Assembly: GCF_001512285.1 (NCBI RefSeq)
Contig: NZ_LNUV01000006.1
Span: 697,159 to 761,158 of the forward strand
Direction of reading: 5' to 3'
Length of the DNA: 64,000 nt
Origin: Arthrobacter sp. EpRS71
GTDB lineage: Bacteria > Actinomycetota > Actinomycetes > Actinomycetales > Micrococcaceae
The notes beneath the pieces are model-generated. The model ran no database searches. It had not been told where the DNA came from and was given only the letters and a program-made list of their open reading frames with translations. Position 1 is the stretch's first letter. The number at the start of each line of letters is the position of its first letter. The translations under genes and the position numbers were made by a program. Positions 43,371-51,771 of this stretch are shown piece by piece.

Positions 43371-43802
43371 ATGTCAGAAGTTATTGTGGTCGGCGTTGAC
43401 AGCAGCGAGACGGCCAAGCGCGCAGCAGTGGCAGCAGCGAAGCTTGCCACCGCACTCGGCGCCGAACTGCACGTGATCAGCGGCTTCTCCGATGACCGCG
43501 TCGAGGAATTCGGCAGCGGCAGCGACCGCATCACCGTCTCCTCGGCGGACTCCGCTGAATACGTGGCCCGCAAGGTCTCCGAAGAACTGGACGTCCCGGC
43601 CGGCAACATCAAGTACTTCGCCGCCCGCGGTACTCCGGCCAACGCCCTGATCAACTACGCCGAGACCAACAACGCCTCGCTGATCGTTGTGGGCAACAAG
43701 CGCATGAAGGGCCTCGGGCGCGTCCTGGGCAGCATCGCCAACAGCGTGGCGCACGGCGCTCCGTGCGACGTGTACATCGTGAACACGGACGTGGACGCAT
43801 AA
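43371..43802 (+). CDS. Universal stress protein (UspA family)
   Basis: 143 residues from ATG 43371, with AGGAG upstream; a far longer open frame to 42909 is only overlap with the SDR gene. VVGVDSSETAKRA at the N-terminus and the ATP-binding VVGNKRMKGLGRVLGSIANSVAHGAPCDVYIV (G-2x-G-9x-G pattern with Ser) at the end. ATP-binding Usp. Copy C of the palindrome starts 3 bp after its stop. Confidence 0.95.
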   Translation: MSEVIVVGVDSSETAKRAAVAAAKLATALGAELHVISGFSDDRVEEFGSGSDRITVSSADSAEYVARKVSEELDVPAGNIKYFAARGTPANALINYAETNNASLIVVGNKRMKGLGRVLGSIANSVAHGAPCDVYIVNTDVDA

Positions 43803-43804
43803 CC

Positions 43805-43874
43805 AACCCATGTAGGTAGCAGCACAGGCCGTTATGAGGGCTCAGAACGGCCTGTGCTGCTACTCAGTTGGGTT
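43805..43874. repeat. Dispersed palindromic element, copy C
   Basis: AACCCATGTAGGTAGCAGCA and on to TGCTGCTACTCAGTTGGGTT. The variable stem triplet is CAC/GTG. It fills the gap between Usp and the convergent pectate lyase gene and includes two bases of the latter's stop codon. Confidence 0.87.
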
Positions 43875-45336
43875 ACCCCGACGTGCCGTTCAGCACCACC
43901 ACGTTGGAACGGCTCACTCCGCTGCCCGTGACCAGCAGGACATGCCCGGACTGAGGGGCATCGGACGTGACGGTGAGGTCCCGCACGGTGGAACCGTCCG
44001 CAGCCACCAGCAAGGTAACGCCTTCGCTGTTGCTCAGGATCACATCCTCCGCATTTCCCGTTGCCCCGGCCAGGGTGATGTTCCGGCGGTCACCCCAGAT
44101 AACCGAGGGCTCGTGGTAAATCCCTGGTTGCAGCAGCACTGTGACAGCACGTGGGTTATTCGCAGGGATTGCGCCAATGGCCGCCCGGATGCTGGCAAAA
44201 TCGCCTGTTCCGTCCAATGCCACGGTGATGACGTCCCGAAGCGCCGGCTCGGTCCCGCCCAACGGTCCTCCGAAAGCACGTACCAGCGCCGGAACTGCCT
44301 TGGCGGGCGTCAGGTCATAGGAGTAGGGGACGTCGAACGCGATGCCCCGTTCCTGGCCGGTGTTCCCGGTGCACTCCTCAAATACGTTATTGCGGGCCAC
44401 CAGCGCACCGCCGGGCCCCTGGTGGTGAAGGGGGTTCCGGACATCCCGGAAGTAGTTTCCTTCCACCAGCAGCAAGGCAGCGTTCCGCCCGAGCATGCCG
44501 TAACTGGAGACGTTCTCGAGGTAATTGCTGTAGACGTGCGAAGCCGCTGTGTTGTCCAGGCTGGCGTTGCGCTGGTGCGTGTTCCGGATCCAGTTGTGAT
44601 GCAGCGTCACCCGGGTGACCACGTTCTGCGTCCAGCCCTCTCCAAGGGCCTTGTTGTGATCTGAAAAGACGTTCCAGGACAGCGTGACGTTGTCGCAGTC
44701 CTTGCGGATATCCACCAGGCCGTCGCCCAGCCGGGTGAAATGCATATGGTCCACCCAGACGTGTGTGGAGGTGTCCATCTGGATCCCGTCCCTGTCATTG
44801 TCAGGCCGTTTCCCCACAAAGTCCCCGGGAATATAGGAGTCCCGGAGCGTGAAGTTTCGGAACACGACGTTGGCGACATTGACCAGTTTGAAACCCGCAT
44901 TGACTACCGCGGCCCCTGTGCCTGCGCCGAGGAAGGACTTGTTGGAGGTCACCGTCAATTTCTGGTACTCCGCGAACACCAGTTCGCCGTGCACGATCAC
45001 CACCAGCGGCTCGGCACTTTTCGCGAAAGCCCGGAGTTGTTCCGGCGTTCTGGCGTGGACCAGTGTGCCGCCCGCTCCACCAGTGGTACCGTCGCGGCCG
45101 TGGGATGCGACGCCGGCGAAACCCTCGGGTGCCGACGTCCAGGAACCACCGCTCCCGCGGTTCACCGGCAGCCTCGCTTCGTCCCAACCGTGGGGATCGA
45201 CGCCGGATGGGGAACCATCAGTGGCCGGCGCCGCCATGGCCGGGGTGAAGAGGCCGGTGGAGGCCAGGGTGCCAGCTGCGAGTCCAGCGGTCAGGAGGGT
45301 CCGGCGTCGGATGTTACCTTTTTGTGAGTCCGCCAT
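43873..45336 (-). CDS. Secreted pectate lyase (PL1) with truncated pectinesterase-like tail
   Basis: 487 residues from ATG 45336 (MADSQKGNIRRRTLLTAG), a twin-arginine signal ending AMAA near 36. Residues 45-375 form a PL1 beta-helix with DNDRDGIQMDTSTHVWVDHMHFTRLGDGLVDIRKDCDNVTLSWNVF and HHNWIRNTHQR (usual RxPxxR is changed at Pro). Residues from about 385 match only the first quarter of a CE8 pectinesterase (ITVALDGTGDFASIRAAIGAIP) and lack its catalytic residues. It is a shortened paralogue of the upstream gene, which ends one base before. Confidence 0.9.
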   Translation of the reverse strand: MADSQKGNIRRRTLLTAGLAAGTLASTGLFTPAMAAPATDGSPSGVDPHGWDEARLPVNRGSGGSWTSAPEGFAGVASHGRDGTTGGAGGTLVHARTPEQLRAFAKSAEPLVVIVHGELVFAEYQKLTVTSNKSFLGAGTGAAVVNAGFKLVNVANVVFRNFTLRDSYIPGDFVGKRPDNDRDGIQMDTSTHVWVDHMHFTRLGDGLVDIRKDCDNVTLSWNVFSDHNKALGEGWTQNVVTRVTLHHNWIRNTHQRNASLDNTAASHVYSNYLENVSSYGMLGRNAALLLVEGNYFRDVRNPLHHQGPGGALVARNNVFEECTGNTGQERGIAFDVPYSYDLTPAKAVPALVRAFGGPLGGTEPALRDVITVALDGTGDFASIRAAIGAIPANNPRAVTVLLQPGIYHEPSVIWGDRRNITLAGATGNAEDVILSNSEGVTLLVAADGSTVRDLTVTSDAPQSGHVLLVTGSGVSRSNVVVLNGTSG

Positions 45337-45337
45337 C

Positions 45338-47320
45338 TCAAGCACCTGCCGCCGGGGTCCAGTCACCGAGGAACGTGTCCTTGGTAAATTTCAGGGCCTC
45401 TTCCGGAGTGAGCTGGGGGTGGAACTCGTTGATGTATGCGCCGGGCCCGGTGTTGTTGTACTCAGCGAAGCGGCCTTCCGTCCAAGCATGCCCACTCATG
45501 TCTGACCAGCCCTGCTTGGCGATGTGGTTGCCCAGGTTCGAGTCCCGGATGACGGCCATGGGGTGCGCGTTGGGGTCGCTGCTGGCAAACCATGGGCGTC
45601 CCAAACTGACGGTCCCGGGTGCAGCGTCAGAGGTCAGGGTGCTGTTCACGATCAGGAAGCCGTAAGGGTTGGAGTCCTTGGTGCTGGGTGCCACGATGTA
45701 ACCGTTGTTCGTGTCGCTGCCGCGGTCCAGCGAATGGATGGTGCAGCCGTCAAACACCGCTGTGCCGCGGCCGTAGAGGAAGTCCACGTCACCTTCGATG
45801 TAGCAGTTTTTCAAGTAGGTGCGGGCGGTCGCGTCACGGCCGGTGGTGTCCGCGAGGTAGGTGTCCTGGTTGCCGAGGAACCTGGTGTTGTCGAAGGTGA
45901 CCTTGTCCGCCACCGTCCGCACGGCGAGGGCCTGGCTACCGCCGTTAACGGCCTCGTCATACGCGTTTTCCACTGTGAGGTTCCGGACCGTGGTGTTTTC
46001 CGCCAGGACGTTAAGGGTGGCACTTCCGGCCGCACCCCAGGTTCCGCCGAAGAACTTGGCGCCGTTGGCCGGGGTGTCGTAGGAAATGACGACGTCGGCC
46101 GGGTTGGCTGTTGCTCCCTGCAGCGTCACGTTGGGCCGGTCGGCCCAGACATTCACCGCTTCCCGGTAGAAACCGGGCTTGATGGTGATGGTCCGGGGTT
46201 GTGTGTTGCCCACGGGAATCGAGCCGATGGCCGCCTGTACGCTGCCGAATTCGCCGGTGCCGTCCAGCGCGACCGTGACCTCCGCCGTCGTGTTCGGTGC
46301 TTTGTTTTCGCGAGGCCCGGCGCTGGTGGAGACCACGCCAGGGACCGTGGCGGCGTTGTCCTTGGAATAGGCGTAGAACTGTGTGGGGTCGAAGGCGCTG
46401 CCGACGTTGTCCTTGCGGCCGCGGGTGGAATCGAAAATGTTGTCACGGTTGACGATTTCCGTGGCAGGGTCCTTGGCCACCACGGGATCGGCAACCGCGG
46501 TGAAGTAGTTGCCCTCCAGGACCACCTTGGCGGCGTTGCGGCCCATCATTCCGTACTGGCCAACGTCCTGCAGGTAGTTGTTGTAGATGTGCGCGGCAGC
46601 AGTGTTGTCCAGGCTGAAGTTTCGTTGGACGGTGTTGCGGATCCAGTTGTGATGGATGGTCATTTTGGTGACTGCGTTGCTGGTCCAGCCAACGCCCAGG
46701 GCTTTGTTGTTGTCCGCGAACACGTTCCACGAGTAGGTCAGGTAGTCCGAGTCCTTGCGGGTATCGATCATGCCGTCGCCCATGCGCTCGAACTTCATGT
46801 GGTCCACCCAGACATGGTGCGAGGTATCGAGTTGGATGCCATCACGATCGTTGTCCGGGCGTTTGCCGTCCCAGTCGCCGGGAATGTAGGAATCACGGAC
46901 GGTGAAGTTCCGGAAGATCACGTTGGACACGTTGATGAGTTTGAAGCCGGCGTTGACCAGTTCCACTCCCGCGCCCGTGCCGATGAAGCTCTTGTTCGAT
47001 GCGACCGGAATCTTGACGTAGTCCTGGGCCGTGATGCTGCCCTTGAGGAAGATCACCAGCGGCTCCTCGGCCGCGGCATAGGCTGTGAGTTCCTCCAGCG
47101 AGGACACGCTCACGTGCCTCCCCGCCTGGCCTCCGGTGGTGCCCTCAAGCCCGTTGCCGGGAAGGGACGCGAAACCGTCCGGCCGCTGTTTCCACAGGGC
47201 CGCCGCTTCCGCCGTTGATTCTGTGCCGCTGTGGATGGGTTCCGCCCTGGCGGGCACAGCGGTAAGGCTTCCAAGAATGACGACGGCGGTGGCCGCGCCG
47301 AGCAGGCGTCGCAGGCGCAT
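45338..47320 (-). CDS. Secreted pectate lyase-pectin methylesterase fusion (PL1-CE8)
   Basis: 660 residues. Sec signal ends VPARA-E near 27. PL1 domain 40-350 (DNDRDGIQLDTSHHVWVDHMKFERMGDGMIDTRKDSD; HHNWIRNTVQRN). CE8 domain from about 360: VTVALDGTGEFGSVQAAIGSIP, catalytic Gln and Asp in FLGNQDTYLADT and GDVDFLYGRGTAVFDGC, and Arg in SLGRPWFA. Both activities on one chain would demethylate and cleave homogalacturonan. A seven-fold TTGTC repeat abuts its ribosome site (AGGAG). It follows the ABC permease gene in the same operon. Confidence 0.94.
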   Translation of the reverse strand: MRLRRLLGAATAVVILGSLTAVPARAEPIHSGTESTAEAAALWKQRPDGFASLPGNGLEGTTGGQAGRHVSVSSLEELTAYAAAEEPLVIFLKGSITAQDYVKIPVASNKSFIGTGAGVELVNAGFKLINVSNVIFRNFTVRDSYIPGDWDGKRPDNDRDGIQLDTSHHVWVDHMKFERMGDGMIDTRKDSDYLTYSWNVFADNNKALGVGWTSNAVTKMTIHHNWIRNTVQRNFSLDNTAAAHIYNNYLQDVGQYGMMGRNAAKVVLEGNYFTAVADPVVAKDPATEIVNRDNIFDSTRGRKDNVGSAFDPTQFYAYSKDNAATVPGVVSTSAGPRENKAPNTTAEVTVALDGTGEFGSVQAAIGSIPVGNTQPRTITIKPGFYREAVNVWADRPNVTLQGATANPADVVISYDTPANGAKFFGGTWGAAGSATLNVLAENTTVRNLTVENAYDEAVNGGSQALAVRTVADKVTFDNTRFLGNQDTYLADTTGRDATARTYLKNCYIEGDVDFLYGRGTAVFDGCTIHSLDRGSDTNNGYIVAPSTKDSNPYGFLIVNSTLTSDAAPGTVSLGRPWFASSDPNAHPMAVIRDSNLGNHIAKQGWSDMSGHAWTEGRFAEYNNTGPGAYINEFHPQLTPEEALKFTKDTFLGDWTPAAGA

Positions 47321-47331
47321 GCAAAACTCCT

Positions 47332-47366
47332 TTGTCTTGTCTTGTCTTGTCTTGTCTTGTCTTGTC
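47332..47366. repeat. Pentanucleotide tandem repeat (TTGTC)x7 before the PL1-CE8 gene
   Basis: Seven perfect copies of TTGTC (GACAA on the coding strand). On the coding strand the last unit merges into the Shine-Dalgarno (GACAA-AGGAG-TTTTGC-ATG), so copy-number change would alter the sequence just upstream of the ribosome site without moving it. Confidence 0.95.
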
Positions 47367-47394
47367 TGGTTGGTGTTGCTCTGGGGTTAAGGGG

Positions 47395-48291
47395 CTACTT
47401 GAGTCCGGTGGTGGCAATGCCGTTGATCAGGTACTTCTGCCCTGCAATGAAGAAGCCGATGATGGGGGCGATGGACACCACTGACATGGCGAACATGGGC
47501 CCCCACATGCTTTGTCCTTCCGAGTCCATGAAGGCGCGAAGGGCCAAGGGAACGGTGTAGAGGTCCTGGTTCTGGATGTAGAGCAGCGGACCGAAGAACT
47601 CGTTCCATGTGGAGATGAACGTGAAAATAGCCGTGGTGGCCATGGCCGGCACGCAGAGGGGCAGAATGACCCGGATGAAAGTACGGAACGGGCCACAGCC
47701 GTCAATCTGGGCGGCGTCGTCCAATTCCTTGGGCAGCGACTTCATGAATTGCACCATGAGGAAGATAAAGAAGGCATTGGTGGCCATGAAGTTGGGGACG
47801 ATCAGCGGCAGGTAGGTGTCCAGCCAGCCGAGCTGGGAGAAGATGATGTACTGCGGAACCAGAAGAACGTGGCCCGGCAGCATGAGTGTTCCCAGCATGA
47901 GGGCGAAGAACAGCTTCCGCCCGGTGAACTCCATCCGCGCGAAGGCGTACGCGGCCAGGGCACAGGAGAAGATGTTGCCGACGATGGAGAAAATCACCAC
48001 GATCATGGAGTTGATCAGGTAAACGTGGAACGGCTGGTCCAGCGCGGTCCAGCCCTGGGCGTAGTTGGAGAAGTCCCAGTTTTCGGGCCAGAGCCCCAGC
48101 TGCCTGAAAATATCGTTGCTGGGCTTCATTGAGCTGGAGATCAGCCACATCAACGGGTAGAGCATCACCAGCCCCACCAGGCAGAGAATCAGATGCCGTG
48201 AGAAGCGGGACACCGGGGTTCCCGTCAGGGCGTCTTCGGGTTGATCCTGCTTGGCCAGCTTGCGCTTGAGAGGTAAATCAAGGAGTGCCAT
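47395..48291 (-). CDS. Carbohydrate ABC transporter permease (MalG type)
   Basis: 298 residues with six membrane segments. The EAA loop is ELDDAAQIDGCGPFRTFIRVILPL (about 200-223) and the chain ends in the usual GQKYLINGIATTGLK. With the next permease and the binding protein it forms an importer, likely for oligogalacturonides or arabino-oligosaccharides given the flanking enzymes. The ATPase is not encoded here; a shared MsiK-type ATPase elsewhere is expected. Confidence 0.94.
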   Translation of the reverse strand: MALLDLPLKRKLAKQDQPEDALTGTPVSRFSRHLILCLVGLVMLYPLMWLISSSMKPSNDIFRQLGLWPENWDFSNYAQGWTALDQPFHVYLINSMIVVIFSIVGNIFSCALAAYAFARMEFTGRKLFFALMLGTLMLPGHVLLVPQYIIFSQLGWLDTYLPLIVPNFMATNAFFIFLMVQFMKSLPKELDDAAQIDGCGPFRTFIRVILPLCVPAMATTAIFTFISTWNEFFGPLLYIQNQDLYTVPLALRAFMDSEGQSMWGPMFAMSVVSIAPIIGFFIAGQKYLINGIATTGLK

Positions 48292-48300
48292 GGGGTTGCC

Positions 48301-49248
48301 TTAATTGTCGTAGAAGACCCAGAACTTGGATGCGATGAAATTGATGGCCGTGAAAATCGCGATGATCATCAACAGCAGCCAGGCCATGGCCGAGGCATAC
48401 CCCATCTCGAACTCGGTGAAGCCCTTCTGGTACAGGTACAGGTTGTAAAACAGCGTGGAATCCGCCGGGCCCCCGGTACCTCCGCTCATCACATAGCCCT
48501 GGGTGAACGTCTGAAACGAGCCGATGAGCTGCATGATGAGGTTGAAGAAAATAATGGGGCTGATGAGGGGCAGCGTGATGCTGCGGAACTGCCGCCACCT
48601 GGACGCCCCGTCAATCGAGGCAGCTTCGTAGTACATCCCGGGGACCTGCCGCAGTCCGGCAAGGAAGATCACCATGGGGGAGCCGAACGTCCAAACGTTC
48701 AGCACAATGAGTGTGCTGAGGGAGAACTGGGGGTCAGTGACCCATGCGGGGCCTTGGATTCCGAAGATGCCCAGGAAGCCGTTGACGATTCCGTCGTTGC
48801 CGAAGATGTAGCGCCACAGCATCACGATTGCCACGCTGCCACCCAGCAGGGAGGGCAGGTAGTAAACAGAGCGGTAGATCGAGAGGCCCTGAAGTCCCCG
48901 GTTCAGAACCAGTGCAACCAGCAGGGCAACAGCCAGGGAGATCGGCACTGACACGAAGGTGTAAATGAAGGTGACCTTCAGCGACTGAATGAGCCGTGGG
49001 TCCTCGAACATGGCCTGAAAGTTGGCAAGACCCACAAAGTTGGGCTCAGTGAAGAGGTTGTAGTCCGTAAAGGCCAGGTACAGCGAGGCAAAGAACGGGA
49101 TGACGGTGAACAACATCCCCAGGAACCACGGGAGAAGGAAAAGGTATCCAGAGCGCTGCTTCCTGCGCCGGGACGGGCGGATGCGCGGCGTGCCGCCTGC
49201 CGCGGCTGGCGCCGGAGCTCCGGGCGGCTGCTTGGTCAGAACTGTCAT
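48301..49248 (-). CDS. Carbohydrate ABC transporter permease (MalF type)
   Basis: 315 residues with six membrane segments after a basic N-terminus. EAA loop YYEAASIDGASRWRQFRSITLPL (about 215-237). FPWFLGMLF-type opening (LFLLPWFLGMLFTVIPFFASLYLAFTDYN) is typical. It lies 9 bp upstream of the MalG-type gene and 33 bp after the binding-protein gene. Confidence 0.94.
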   Translation of the reverse strand: MTVLTKQPPGAPAPAAAGGTPRIRPSRRRKQRSGYLFLLPWFLGMLFTVIPFFASLYLAFTDYNLFTEPNFVGLANFQAMFEDPRLIQSLKVTFIYTFVSVPISLAVALLVALVLNRGLQGLSIYRSVYYLPSLLGGSVAIVMLWRYIFGNDGIVNGFLGIFGIQGPAWVTDPQFSLSTLIVLNVWTFGSPMVIFLAGLRQVPGMYYEAASIDGASRWRQFRSITLPLISPIIFFNLIMQLIGSFQTFTQGYVMSGGTGGPADSTLFYNLYLYQKGFTEFEMGYASAMAWLLLMIIAIFTAINFIASKFWVFYDN

Positions 49249-49281
49249 GGCGCCAAGACCCCCTCGGAAGTAGCTGCGGGC

Positions 49282-50595
49282 CTACTTGTTGATTGCTGCA
49301 TTGCTCTTCTCCATGAAGGTCTTCGCCGCATCCGCGGGGCTGATCCGGCCGAACTCCACTTCAGTGGTGAGCTGCTTGAGGGTATCGGCTACAACGCTTG
49401 CGCCTTTCGGATATACGTAGGCGGGCGGCAAGTCGTCTTCCTGGATGGCGGCCATCAGGTCCACGAACGTCTTGTCATCCGCGCTCAGCTTGGGGGTGAT
49501 GGAATCGGCCACCGCCGGGTTGATGGGGACGCCGCGCTGGGTGAGGACCTCCGCGGCCCCTTCAGCGTCGTTCGTCAGGAAGTCCACCAGTTTGGCCGCT
49601 TCCTTGGGGTGCTTGGACTTGGCCGCGATGGACCACAGCATGGTGGGGTCGGCGGAGTAGCCACGGCGCTCGCCGCTGGTTTCCCCCGGGATGCGTAGCA
49701 GGACAACCTCACCCTCAACGGCCTCGTTGTACCCACGGAAGTTGTTGATGGGGATGATCTGCGAAGCGACCGTGCCCTTCGCGAGGTAGGACTGCGCCGG
49801 AGAACCGCCAATTTGCTCAAAGAACCCTGCGGGCGGATAGCCGCCGGCTTTGCGGAGGTCCACGCTGTACTGGAACCAGTCCTCGATGGTCTTCTCGCTG
49901 ACGCCGAGCTTGTTGTCCTTGGTGTAGAAATCCTCACCGCGTTGGCGCGCGAGCATGATGGGTCCCGTTTCCGTGGCGACGTCGTAGCCAGCTCCGTAGA
50001 CTTTCCCGCCGGTTTTCTGCGTGACTTCGGTGGCGAACTTGGCGTAGTCCTCCCAGCTCCAGGTCTTGTCGTCAGGGATGGTGACGCCAGCCTGGTCCGT
50101 GATGGTCTTGTTGACCACCATGCCGATGGTGGTCACGCCGGTAGCGAGGCCGTAGAGCTTGCCGTCAACCTCACCACGGCTGAGGGTGGTTTCCGGGACC
50201 TTGTCCAAGTTCAGCTCCGGGAATGACTTGAGGTCCGCGAGGGTGCCACGCTGTGCGTACTCAAGGAGACTGCGGTTGGCCATGGCCAGGACGTCCGGCG
50301 GGTTGCCGCCGGCAAAGCGGGTTGCGAGCTTATCGGCGTAGGGTGCGCTGTCCTGGTACTCGGTCTTGACGGTGATGCCCGGGTTCTTCTTCTCAAAGAT
50401 CCGCAGGGCAGCTTCGGTCATTTTGGCCCGGTTGGCGTCGCCCCAGAAGACGAAGTTCAGTTCCACGTTGCCGCCGCCGCTGCCGGAGGACGTTGCGCCT
50501 CCACCTCCACAGGCGCTGATCGTCAGTCCTGCCGCCACCATCGCGGCTCCCAGGACAAGCCTGCGCGATATGGGAGTGTTTGCTGTCTTCTTCAT
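49282..50595 (-). CDS. Extracellular sugar-binding lipoprotein of ABC transporter
   Basis: 437 residues from ATG 50595 (MKKTANTPISRRLVLGAAMVAAGLTISACGG); an in-frame ATG at 50652 is less likely. Lipobox ISAC sets the lipid Cys at about 29. It is a cluster-B-type binding protein (NFVFWGDANRAKMTEAALRIFEKKNPGITVKTEYQD ... FLTNDAEGAAEVLTQRGVPINPAV). First gene of a leftward operon with two permeases and two pectate lyases, which argues for pectin-derived sugars. Confidence 0.94.
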   Translation of the reverse strand: MKKTANTPISRRLVLGAAMVAAGLTISACGGGGATSSGSGGGNVELNFVFWGDANRAKMTEAALRIFEKKNPGITVKTEYQDSAPYADKLATRFAGGNPPDVLAMANRSLLEYAQRGTLADLKSFPELNLDKVPETTLSRGEVDGKLYGLATGVTTIGMVVNKTITDQAGVTIPDDKTWSWEDYAKFATEVTQKTGGKVYGAGYDVATETGPIMLARQRGEDFYTKDNKLGVSEKTIEDWFQYSVDLRKAGGYPPAGFFEQIGGSPAQSYLAKGTVASQIIPINNFRGYNEAVEGEVVLLRIPGETSGERRGYSADPTMLWSIAAKSKHPKEAAKLVDFLTNDAEGAAEVLTQRGVPINPAVADSITPKLSADDKTFVDLMAAIQEDDLPPAYVYPKGASVVADTLKQLTTEVEFGRISPADAAKTFMEKSNAAINK

Positions 50596-50910
50596 TGAAT
50601 GACGCCTTTCTGGTGCCCGATCTAGGGACGTAAATACAGGGTTTTCAAGCATTCCCGGCAGAAACTTTCTGAAGTTCTACGAGTTTTTGGCGAGGCAACG
50701 GCCCCCACTGAGGCCAAAACGAGGAGAAAAAATACTGAGTAAACGATTTCTAGCAATAATTCACTGTGACTGTCAACACATCATCGCCGTTATGCGGAAA
50801 GTTTTATCGAGAAACTTTCGCAAAGAGTTGCCGAGTTCTTTCTGTTCTGTTTATGCTGAACCCACGCAACCGCGCTGCCATCACCAGCGCACTCACCGCA
50901 AGGAGGCCCA
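50596..50910. promoter_or_regulatory. Divergent control region with AGAAACTTTC inverted repeats
   Basis: 315 bp without a gene. CAGAAACTTTCTG (50659-50671) is a palindrome near the leftward operon. GAAAGTTT (50797-50804) and AAACTTTC (50812-50819) form an inverted repeat with a TATCGAG spacer near the rightward operon. Both share AGAAACTTTC. The LacI-type product of 53354-54382 is the likely ligand-responsive repressor. AAGGAGGCCC precedes ATG 50911. Confidence 0.65.
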
Positions 50911-51771
50911 ATGGGCAGTTTCCAGCTCCACGGCGCAACCGTGGCGCGGGTCAACAGTGGCGTTGACCTGGCAACGGTGCTGGCTCCCAGGCCCTACCTG
51001 CACCCCGTCCACACTTTGGCCGGCGCGCCCCTTACGGAAGCCGGTCCAGACGACCACCCGCACCACTTGGGCCTCTCGCTCGCGTTCTCGGACGTGAACG
51101 GAAGCAACTTCTGGGGCGGATCCACCTACACCGGGCACGGCCCTGCCCTTCTGGCCAATCACGGCCGTCAAGTCACCTCCGGGTGGAGCCACCAACCCGG
51201 GCAGGCGAGCGGGACTGTCACGTGGATGGACATGGGTGGGCAGGAACTGGCCAGGGAACAGCGGAGCTACACCTGCCAGGACCACCCGGACCCCAATTCC
51301 TGGAGCCTGGCCTTTGACTCCTTGATTGAGCCCGCAGGTGACGTGGAGCAATTGTGGGTCTCGTCGTCGGCGGTCAAGGGACGCGAAGGCGCCGGTTACG
51401 GCGGAATCTTCTGGCGCTTCCCCGCCGGGGACGGCCCGGCGGGCGTGCTGTGCTCGCAGGGCACCGGAACGGAAACGGCCCACGGCTCGCTCTCCCCGTG
51501 GCTCGTGGTGACCACCCGGCAGCAAGGCCGCCACGTTAGCGTCGTCCTCGCGCAAAACCCCGCCGAACTTCATCCTTGGTTTGTCCGCACTGAGGGATAC
51601 GTCGGTGCCGGACCCGCGGTTGCGTGGAGCGAGGCCGCCCTGGTGGACCGGGACAGGCCACTCAAACTCAGCCTCCACGCCGTCATCCACGACGGCCACA
51701 TATCCAGCAGCCACCACGTGGAAGAACTCCTTCTCCAGCACTTCAGCAGCTCTCCGGACAGGACACCATGA
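50911..51771 (+). CDS. PmoA-like protein (DUF6807)
   Basis: 286 residues, no signal peptide. RPYLHPVHTLAGAPLTEAGPDDHPHHLGLSLAFSDVNGSNFWGG is the His-rich signature shared by the PmoA/DUF6807 family, whose members commonly sit in carbohydrate-use loci with unsettled function. First gene of the rightward operon PmoA-GH43-LacI. Overlaps the next gene by ATGA. Confidence 0.87.
   Translation: MGSFQLHGATVARVNSGVDLATVLAPRPYLHPVHTLAGAPLTEAGPDDHPHHLGLSLAFSDVNGSNFWGGSTYTGHGPALLANHGRQVTSGWSHQPGQASGTVTWMDMGGQELAREQRSYTCQDHPDPNSWSLAFDSLIEPAGDVEQLWVSSSAVKGREGAGYGGIFWRFPAGDGPAGVLCSQGTGTETAHGSLSPWLVVTTRQQGRHVSVVLAQNPAELHPWFVRTEGYVGAGPAVAWSEAALVDRDRPLKLSLHAVIHDGHISSSHHVEELLLQHFSSSPDRTP

Noticed and set aside
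45524..47218. 564-codon plus-strand frame opposite the PL1-CE8 gene
   Set aside because: Shadow of a well-supported secreted enzyme; low-complexity Val/Gly/Arg composition.
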